Shown: one piece after another, positions 56,205-64,000 of the stretch
Layout: each line of letters opens with the position of its first letter
Position numbering within the stretch: position 1 is the stretch's first letter
Position numbers and translations under genes: made by a program
Notes under the pieces: model-generated
The model's input: the letters and a program-made list of their open reading frames with translations, nothing else
Database searches by the model: none
What the model was told of the DNA's origin: nothing
Source of the DNA: Prillingera fragicola
Taxonomy: Eukaryota; Basidiomycota; Tremellomycetes; Trichosporonales; Trichosporonaceae
Length of the DNA stretch: 64,000 bases
Assembly (NCBI GenBank): GCA_002335605.1
Contig: BEDY01000004.1
Span: forward strand, 1,302,001-1,366,000
Direction of reading: 5' to 3'

Positions 56205-56600
56205 AGGACGTCTAGGAGGTTATAGAAGCCTTGGTGATAACGTGCGACTGAGTCGGCTGTGCTGTCACTTTTGCCGAATTATGCACCGTTTCACGCAGTC
56301 TAGCATTGACCAGAGGTAGACCGAGTATGCCATTGCTGCGTGCGGGCTTTGTCGAAGATTGGGGACGCGAAGGACACAGGGAAAATTGAACCAAGGAGCC
56401 AAAGTTGTTCGTCAACTAGCTTCATTGACGAAGTTGTTCGTCCACCACTTGAACCCAGCCAATCTGTGCCCTCCGGCCCGTGAGTTGGATCTCATGCTCC
56501 ATTGTCGTGTTATTGTCATACACAGATAATTCTACATGCTGGTACCGCCTCTCTTCTCGGACGATCCCGCCTGAATGGGGGACCGCGTTTGATCCCCATC
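56205..56600. other. Convergent intergenic region GLO1 / KU70
   Basis: 396 bp hold the two 3' UTRs. A short direct repeat (acgaagttgttcgt- and caaagttgttcgtc-like) lies at 56400-56442. Nothing else was recognised. Confidence 0.45.
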
Positions 56601-59297
56601 TTACTTCTTGGCTTTCTTCTTGCTCGCCTCGGTAGCGAGATGAGGCTCCAGTGCTTCAATAATGTCCGCCTTTTTCGACTTGCCCGTGAGAGAGATTTCT
56701 GCAACGATCAGCACATCATAAAGCCAGCTCGACGTACTGTTGAACTTGGCATAGTCCCTGAGCTCGGCAACCTTGAGCTGAAACGTGTTAGCAGCCGTGT
56801 CCTGATGAGGGTACGTCCCCCCGAAGCGCAACACAAACCTTGTCAATGTTGCCATTTTTGTACGCGGTGAGAACGTCGGCCAGGTCCGACTCGTCCAGCT
56901 GCACAATGGCGCGCTTCGAGCTGGTGTTGGCAGCTGGGGTGTCTACAGCACGCTCGTCCTCCTCGATAAGCTTCTTCCACTCCAACATGAGATGGCCGGC
57001 GGCATTGTGAATGCCCTCGTACCGCGGAAGCGCGCGGTCATCAAACGTCTCGGTGTCAAAGTCTTCGTCAAACGCCAGAGCTTGAAGCTGCTGCTGATGG
57101 TATTGAAGAGCTAGGCATCAGGAACGATCAGACACATGAAACTCACCTGGATTGGGGTACGCGTCCGAAATGTACCTATCAGACTTGAACTTGAGCCGCC
57201 TAATCAACTTTTCCATTGCCTGACTCTGCTCGTCTGTCGCTGGCACGGTCAGTTCAGCCAAAGTGTCTCGCCTCACCAGGAAGATTGTCCGTCATATTCT
57301 TTGGCGGGTCACGAAGATCATCCACAAACGGCAAAATGACGACGTGGAATCCAGGAGGATCCAGCTGCCCTCCGTCCTTGGCAAAAGTCTCTTCCTGCGG
57401 AATGAGAACGCAGAATTCTGGCGGGCTGTTGCTGCGGAACCGGCACAGGGCTAGGGCGTGGCGCTTGAGTTTAAGACAAGACTTGAGGAGAGCAGTAAAG
57501 GTTCGAATGCTGCCAGTGTACAACTGGCTAGTCAGTCTCAGGCATCGCGGCGAGCTCACGGTTTCCTCTGGGTAAATGAAATAGGCGTGTTTAATGTTCT
57601 CTTCCAGACGCAGATGGTCTGGAGACTGGAAGCCGAGAATCTTAATTTCTACACCGTCAGCCGTGAAACCTGCAGCCACATACGAGGAGGGTCCACACCC
57701 ATGGTCTTGAAGCTAGCAATTTGCTCGTCTGAGAATTGAACCTGATAGGAGTTAACAAGAGGATTGGTTCACAGCACGTACCCTTGTGCGAACCACGGTC
57801 TTCGGCACTCCAGAGGCGGCATCTGGCGCAACGTCGCCATTCTGGTGATCCTTGTCCATTGCCAAGAGCTCGTTGGCGTACGCTTCCTGTTCGGCCCTTT
57901 GGTCCTCCGATTCCCACCAGTTCCTCTCAAGGACATTTTTGACAACGGTATCATTACCAAACTGATATGCCGACGTAATCTCGGCGGCCGTGAGATCCGC
58001 ACCCGTCTCCTGAATCGATTTAGCATGTGTTAACGCGGACCAGGACTCACTGCAGAAGTGTACTGTGTCTTTGTTTGGACCTCTTCCACCGCTTGACCGC
58101 GCATTCGGACGTACTTTGGCTGGCCTTTGGTCTGCACCGAAATGAGAGAGTAACTTGGCTGTCAGCAGTAAAGCTTACAGAACCACTCACCCAGCAACGC
58201 CAATTTCAATGTCCCCATCGCGCCCTCCAAACTTGAGAGGCAGGGTAAACTGCTTACGTTTTGGAGCCTGCTTGATGACCAGGTCTTGAATCAGGTCTGC
58301 AAGTTCTGACAAGCCTTCCTCAGCTCCAGACTGCACTTCATCCGAGCGGTCCAAAATGTCCTACAGCATCAGCCGCATGCTTTTTAAAGCGACTCACGTT
58401 CCAGTAGAGACTGGGGTCGAACGGGTGACCAGGGCGGCTGATGAAAAAGGTATTCACAGTGACACCATAGGTGCTCAAATCCTGGTGGTAAGAAATTGCC
58501 ACTCGCTTATACAACTCACTCCGAAGACTGTACGGGCAGGAGCACGATTTGTCGTGCTCTCAGCTGGCTCATCATTGTCGGTCACCAGAAACACGCGCTT
58601 GTTTCCCGCAATCTTGGTGCCGCTTCACTGTCAGTCTTTGCCCTGCCATGCATCACTTACCCATCGCGGAAGAGAAAGTTGCACGTCACAAGGACATCTG
58701 CAACATTCATTTCGTTCTTGCTGTCACATGGAGCATAGGTCTCGCGCAGAATGGGTGGCTCCACTGTGGGCTGATCGTCATCGTCCTGCTCGGCATATTG
58801 GTTGTTTGCGGTCTCGAGCAGCTTGATGAGACGCTTAATCTCTTCCGCGTTGATAGTTCGCAGAGCTTGAACGACCAAAGTACCGGGCTTCGTGTTGTTT
58901 CCAGCAGAGACCTTGGACGGCTGCACAATTAGCTGATGGCTCTGGAGACCGGCCTACGTCGAGATTGTACAGCAGCACGCCCACGCTGTCGGATGGTCCT
59001 GTGATAACCTTGCTACGCTCAATGTTCACAACAGCTTCGAGCGCTTGGTGGAGAGCGCTTTTGCCGCGAACTATTCCCTTTTGGTTGTGCTCGTCCGGCA
59101 TTGGCTTGTGCATCGACTCGGACGCGTCGATTGTGAACAGAATGTGGTCCCGATTCGCATACTGGTACTGCCAAGAGTCAGCTGTTGTTTTGGAGTCGAC
59201 GCACCTCTGACTGATCTAGGGCATCATCGTCGTATGCAGCATCGAGTGAGTCCCATGATGGGGCAAACCGGCTGCCATCTCCATAGTACGAGGACAT
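56601..59297 (-). CDS. KU70: KU70, DNA end-binding subunit of non-homologous end joining
   Basis: Ku70 pairs with Ku80 to bind DNA double-strand ends. The ATG at 59297 (MSSYYGDGSRFAPSWD) precedes the vWA-like domain: ILFTIDASESMHKP, NIERSKVITGPSDSVGVLLY and VQALRTINAEEIKRLIKLL. The Ku beta-barrel core follows: QKGQPKYVRMRG-type strand (TKGQPKYVRMRG), GVEIKILGFQSPDHL, NIKHAYFIYPEET, FTALLKSCLKLKRHALALCR and FVDDLRDPPKN. The C-terminal SAP domain (LKVAELRDYAKF, GKSKKADIIEALEPHLA) is specific to Ku70 and absent from Ku80, which decides between the two. It ends at the TAA at 56601-56603. There are more than ten short introns. The gene is divergent from the PFK-2/FBPase-2 gene, 278 bp between starts. 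Confidence 0.93.
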
Positions 59298-59575
59298 AAT
59301 GGGCGATGAATGAACTTGAAGAGCCAAGTGTCAATAACATTGCATGGCACTGTCGACCCAGTCGCGTCAGCCGGCGGCGAATACGGTGGAGGCCCACACG
59401 GAACCAATCCTATCAAGAATTCCCACGTGTACGGCGTGCGAGGTGTGATCGTCATGCAGGGTGCAGTTGCCCACAACCAAGCGGTTACTGCCAGAGTCGT
59501 GACTCGCTGCCGCTATCAGCAGCCATCCCCATCGTTCAGTCCTTCACACCTGCCCATTGTTCTCATCCAGCAACT

Positions 59576-61744
59576 ATGTCGATGCCCCCACCATCCGCAC
59601 CCATTCGGACAACCAAGTCTCCTACGACTAGGTCTCCCCTGCCAAAGTCGCCTCTGTCCAAGTCTCCCACCAAATCAGGCGGCATCAGCATCAAGGCTCT
59701 CACACCTTCCGCCACGGCAAGCAACCCTCCAGAGGCTGACAAGCTGGCAGATGCCATTTCGCGCATCGACTCGCTGCGCCTATCGCAGCCCCCGAGTGCC
59801 TCAAACTCTCCTCCCACTGCGTCCGGCGCATCGAGCCCCGGTGCACGAAGCCTGCCCTCTGGTCAGGGGCCTGTGGCCACTGTTGCCTCCGCCGCGCCGG
59901 CCGACGGCAAGTTTAGCAGTCCACCTGCAACTCCACACTTTGGAGCTCAAACTGGCTTGTACGTTTGTTGCGTTCGTTTAGCATACGACTGACACTGCAG
60001 GCTGCGGTCTCTCGATGAGAGCACTAAAGTTATCCATCAGGAAGCGACGGCCAAGGGCCTTGAGCGTGCACCGTCTGTATCCGGTATCGGCAACGTTGGT
60101 ATGTCACTGCGCAGGTCGCTGTGTGACCATTGACTCACGAGCTCCAGTTGAGAAGCCGGATTACTCGGAGGCCAAGATTGTGGTTGCCATGGTGGGTGTT
60201 GCACTGCACATCCCCCACAGATTCTGACGATCACAGGTCGGCCTTCCCGCACGCGGCAAGTCGTACCTGAGTAACAAGGTTATGCGATACTTGAGGGTAC
60301 GTCGTCAACAACGTGCAACGCTGATCGTTTCCAGTGGCTCGAGTACAATGTCGAGGTCTTCAACGTCGGCCAGCTTCGCCGTTCCAAGGCTCGTGCTGTT
60401 GTAGAGGAAGGCGGGACAAAGACGGACCACTCGGCCGACTTCTTCTCTGCAGACAACTCGTCGGCCAAAGATGCTCGTGAGAAGATGGCAGAGGAGAGTC
60501 TGGAGAGCCTCATCTCCTGGCTCAAGGCCGAGGGCAACGTCGGCATCATGGACGCTACCAACAGTACCTTCGAACGTCGAGGCAAGATTCGCGACCGCAT
60601 CGCCAGGGAACCTGGACTGCAGCTCATCTTTTTGGAATCGTTCTGCGACGACCCCGAGATTATTGCCACGAATGTTGCTCTCAAGGCCACGTCGGGAGAC
60701 CCCGACTACCAGGGCATGTCCACTGAGCAGGCAGAGGCCGATTTCCGCAAGCGCATCGCTGCCTACGAAAAGGTGTACCAGACGATCAGCGAGCCCGACA
60801 TTAGTTTCTGCCGCATCATCAATGTCGGCAGGCGTGTCAGCATCAACCGCATAGAGGGATATCTGCAGTCGCGTATTGCTTTCTACCTCATGAATTTGCA
60901 CCTCAAGCCGCGTAGCATTTACCTGTCAAGGGTGAGTTTGAATTCTTGGGCATGGCTGACTCGCAGCATGGAGAGAGCATGTACAACGTCGAGGGCAAGA
61001 TTGGAGGCGACGCCGAGCTGTCGCCCCGCGGAGAGCAGTACATGCGCGCTCTGCCCGACATGGTCAAGAAACACATTGGCGAGGGTCCTCTTGACGTGAG
61101 TATTGTTGTGTGAGGTCGCAACTGACAAGCAATAGGTTTGGACGTCGACTTTGACGCGTACCATCCAGACGGCGTCGCTGCTGCCTTTCGAAAAGAAGAC
61201 TTGGAAGTCACTGGACGAGCTGGACGCTGGTGTCTGTGACGGCATGACGTATGAGGAGATTGAGCAAAAGTACCCCGAGGACTATGAGGCTCGTGACGAG
61301 GACAAGTTCAACTACCGCTACCGCGGTGGAGAGTCTTACCGTGACGTTGTGGTCCGACTCGAGCCCGTCATCATGGAGCTGGAACGTCAGGAGAACATTC
61401 TTATCATTGGCCACCAGGCCATTATCCGCTGCCTGTACGCCTACTTTATGGGTCTGTCGCAGGAGGAGCTGCCCTACATCAACGTTCCTCTACACACGCT
61501 CATCAAGATTTCGCCCCGCGCCTACGGCTGTCTCGAGGAGCGCTTTGCACTCCCCATTGCTGCTGTCGATACCCACCGCCCCAAGCCCCAGAAGCACCGC
61601 AAGGGCGACTCTGTCAGCAGCTCGGTTGCCGACTTGGACACCGGCGTGGCACACGACAGCTCGAAGCGCGATTATTATGGCCATGCGCCTGCTCCTCACG
61701 CGCCATCGACTCACGCGCCTGCTCCCCCGGCGCCGTCGGCGTAG
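59576..61744 (+). CDS. FBP26: Bifunctional 6-phosphofructo-2-kinase / fructose-2,6-bisphosphatase
   Basis: Makes and degrades fructose-2,6-bisphosphate, the signal that switches between glycolysis and gluconeogenesis. The ATG at 59576 begins a disordered N-terminus with repeated SP(x)K motifs (TKSPTTRSPLPKSPLSKSP), likely phosphosites. The kinase domain has the P-loop VGLPARGKSYLSNK, FNVGQLRR, GIMDATNSTFERR and FLESFCDD. The phosphatase domain has the catalytic SRHGESMYN, WTSTLTRTIQT, LDELDAGVCDGMTYEEI and the second His in LIIGHQAIIRCL. Both active sites look complete, unlike yeast Pfk26, where the phosphatase His is lost. It ends in a Ala/Pro/His-rich tail at 61744. About five introns are present. 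The symbol is a family-level choice. Confidence 0.93.
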
Positions 61745-61963
61745 CAGATTTTCAAGATGGGGACCTTTGTGAATGATCCGCGTTGTATTACTTATGAATT
61801 GCTTTTGGAACAGAAAAATCGTGCATGAAAGGGGTTGCTGCTTGTTGAGCAGAATGAAGGGGTGAAGTTACAAATGACTGGTGGCACAAAGTGCCGTTCT
61901 ATCTATGCAGGGGGAGTGGTACAGCCACCGATGGGTTGGACGGCACTCCGGTGCCGACATGGT

Positions 61964-63370
61964 CTACGCTGTGGCGACCGCCACCGCAGGTGCGGCGACG
62001 GGCTTGAGCTGGTCGGCAAACTCGGAGAGGTCGGGTACAACAAGAGGGCCGGGGTGGAAGCAGACGGTGCGCATAACATCAAGCTGCGTGCGCTGCAACC
62101 AAGCCTGTTGGATCGAGATTCAAGGTCGAGGTTTGAGGAGATTGCGGAGGAACGGTAAGAGAGCCTTGTGAGCGAAGGTAGGCACTCGCGAGCAAGCGTG
62201 CACAAACATGGGAGGCCGAATAATATTTCCAGTGGGACCACGGGAAGAGGTAGCCGGCCAAGCCCGGAATAGCGAGCTTGGCGGGGTCGGCGACAATCTT
62301 GGATTGTCAGTGGCGGTCCTTGGGTGGGTGATAACCGTGGTGCGGCGACCAAGACACACCTCATCTTTGAGCTCCACAAACGCGGCTACCTTGTCGGTGA
62401 GGACGGCGTGGACTCCCCAACTAATCGCTGTGCGCATTTCACTGGGGTCATTGACAGTCCACACACACACCTCCTTGCCAGCGGCGCGACAGTCCCGGAT
62501 AAACGTCTGGCCCTCGGAGCCGACGAGCATACCAAAGGCAATCGAAAAGCCCTCGCACGCATCCCAAAAGTAGCTGCGAGCGAGCGTAGTCGAAATACCA
62601 ATGTGGTAGCGACGAAGACGACCGAGGTACTTGAGCGCAGGACGGATAAAGATCGGGTGCCACAGGCCGAGAATCAGACGAGGCGCGAGCTTGGTCTCCC
62701 AGTTGGGGTGCGACTCGATGATACGGGCCATGGCCGGCTGGCAAAGGTAAGCGCCTCCCGCATTGTGCATGCACTCACAAACATCTTGTCTGGGTCATTC
62801 TGCATCTTGCAGTCGATCTAGCTGTAAGCTCTGTCTCCGACTCGTACCCACGTTGAGAATGACATGCTGGTTGTCAGGCTTCATGAGCAGTTCGATAAGC
62901 TCGTCAAAGCGGGGGATAGGCTGCACTGGCTCCTTTACAGTGCGCACGTTCCTGGCACTGTTAGAGAGGGCAAGAACGCGCGGCAACCCACTCGATCACA
63001 TCCTTCCACGGCTGAGTACGAATGGTGCCGGTACCGTCTGTCGTACGGTCGAGGGTCGGGTCGTGGAACATGAGAATGACCCCATCAGAAGTGATGTGGA
63101 CGTCTTTATCTGTCAGTGCGTGCGATAACGGACCAAAGCCGTACCGCTCTCAATGCCTGCCGCGCCTTCCATGATCGCTGCTTGGAAACTCGCCAGCCTG
63201 CGTGTGTCAGAGGCACCGGATTGACAACGGTGCCGCTGTCTCGTCGTGCGGAAAGGGAAAGAGGGGCAGTCGGCCGCTCACGTATTCTCGGGGAGGAAGG
63301 CGGAAGCGCCGCGATGGCCCCAGCACTGTACATCCTGGGGCTCGTAAAATGGGGTGGGGGTAACAGTCAT
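61964..63370 (-). CDS. Glycerophosphodiester phosphodiesterase (GDPD) family enzyme
   Basis: Hydrolyses glycerophosphodiesters to glycerol-3-phosphate and an alcohol. The ATG at 63370 (MTVTPTPFYEP) is followed by the GDPD signature WGHRGASAFLPENT. After introns comes a HITSDGVILMFHDPTLDRT-type block. Later blocks are PIPRFDELIELL, HVILNV, IGISTTLARSYFWD, AGKEVCVWTVNDPSEM and GVHAVLTDKVA, the usual end of the TIM barrel. A C-terminal extension follows (GLAGYLFPWSHWKYYSAS). The 3' end is uncertain: a GTTTGT donor near 62225 joined to an acceptor near 62110 gives AWLQRTQLDVMRTVCF and a TAG at 61964-61966. Without that splice the frame stops at 62079. Confidence 0.85.
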
Positions 63371-63807
63371 GACAGGTAAATGAATGACAGTACAATGGGT
63401 GTGAGAGAGGGTGGGACTTGGCCCGGGTGGCAAAGGGAGTGGATGAATGAATGGAGCGAGCAGGGTTGTTGTCGACACGAACTTCTTATGCAAACGTGTA
63501 CACTCGGCGACATGACGGCAAGCTTGGGCTCGGCCTCGGCTCGGGTTACTCCGACCCCAGAGTGGAGCTTTCCCCCCCCTGAACGTTGCCCTGGGCATGT
63601 GCATCTCCTTGGGATCAGCAGCAACCAGAGTACGCATCCTTCCTGTGCATCGTTGCCTTCCATGACATGCACAAACTGCACCTATTCCCAGCTACTCATG
63701 ATCGATTCCCATATTTAGCACTGCGTCGACACGAGAATGTCGCTCGGGACGGGACCGGCGGGTTGAAACAGACGTGTTCGCTTGGAGCCACACCTGCACG
63801 ACGACGG
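63371..63807. other. Intergenic spacer, 437 bp
   Basis: GDPD promoter and 3' flank of the last gene. The strand opposite to GDPD transcription is purine-rich near 63390-63460. A C-tract interrupts at 63571-63579. No gene was seen. Confidence 0.45.
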
Positions 63808-64000
63808 TCACGCTGGTCTGTAGCCATTGTTGAGCAGCTCTTGGATGCGCGCTTCTGCATCATCCAGGCGATCACGCCCCCAGAAGATCTCGCCGTTGAT
63901 CACATAGTTGGGCGTGCTTCTGTGTCAGTGGATTCCTTCGGTGACAGGGCAAGCAGCCTACCCAAAGCTGAAGACGTTAGCGACGCAACTCACACATTGT
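63808..64000 (-). CDS. 3' end of a GST-kappa / HCCA-isomerase-type gene (truncated)
   Basis: Only the C-terminus is inside the window. The last exon reads STPNYVINGEIFWGRDRLDD and ends LNNGYRPA, stopping with TGA at 63808-63810. The pattern FG-x-P-x-(F/Y)-V-(I/V)-x-GE-x-FWG-x-DRL is typical of the C-terminal strand and helix of DsbA-fold GST-kappa and 2-hydroxychromene-2-carboxylate isomerases. An intron at 63920-63961 (42 nt) is clear. Upstream of it the reading is ambiguous: either the exon continues, or a 26-nt intron (63968-63993) leaves a 6-nt microexon. The substrate cannot be told. Confidence 0.7.

Noticed and set aside
24972..61744. Secondary-metabolite or gluconeogenesis gene cluster
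   Set aside because: No backbone synthase was found, and the metabolic genes are separated by many unrelated housekeeping genes on both strands.
1..64000. CRISPR array, tRNA, 5S rRNA, telomere repeat or intact transposon
   Set aside because: I looked for spaced repeats, tRNA B-box patterns, rRNA-like sequence and transposase or reverse transcriptase motifs in the gene-free stretches and saw none. This was by eye only; tRNAscan, Rfam and RepeatMasker would be decisive.

Overview
The window is nuclear DNA of a basidiomycete yeast. It is best explained as a Tremellomycete, and Trichosporonales is my guess. The evidence is dense, intron-rich genes on both strands, very short introns (often 34-60 nt, GTNNGT donors, CTRAC-type branch points close to the acceptor), moderately high GC, and protein families typical of fungi. 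There is no sign of bacterial, organellar or viral sequence, and no operons, CRISPR, tRNA, rRNA or intact transposon was found. Gene calls come from piecing together exons by eye; introns are stated only where I could read donor and acceptor.

Layout, left to right: a truncated unknown Ser/Pro-rich protein (1-778, +); YAK1 kinase (-); MGM101 (-); CDC24 RhoGEF (-); a 3.1-kb gene-free stretch; YAF9 (-) divergent from COQ6 (+); LSB5 (-); a 4.7-kb gene-free stretch; a Zn(II)2Cys6 + PAS-like regulator (+); CMK1-type kinase (-) divergent from APN2 (+); a secreted M28 aminopeptidase (-); THO1 (-) divergent from an unusual bZIP + AT-hook + GATA protein (+); PCK1 (+); a Josephin/ataxin-3-type deubiquitinase (+) almost touching a convergent P2C (Na,K-ATPase-like) P-type ATPase (-); an RCC1-repeat + PHD protein (-) divergent from a Mn-type CDF transporter (+); an SDR (-) divergent from glyoxalase I GLO1 (+); KU70 (-) divergent from a bifunctional PFK-2/FBPase-2 (+); a GDPD phosphodiesterase (-); and the 3' end of a GST-kappa/HCCA-isomerase-type gene (-) at the right edge.

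The genes are mostly housekeeping or signalling and do not form a recognisable metabolite cluster. Loose themes are gluconeogenic/glycolytic control (PCK1, PFK-2/FBPase-2, the Zn-cluster/PAS regulator, and YAK1 in nutrient signalling), DNA repair (APN2, KU70, MGM101) and chromatin (YAF9, the RCC1-PHD protein). The items most worth a second look are the triple DNA-binding architecture at 36.4-38.7 kb, the RCC1-PHD fusion, the P2C ATPase with an altered ion-site residue, APN2 with two PCNA-box-like motifs, extreme micro-introns (one splitting a catalytic cysteine codon), and two unusually long gene-free intervals.
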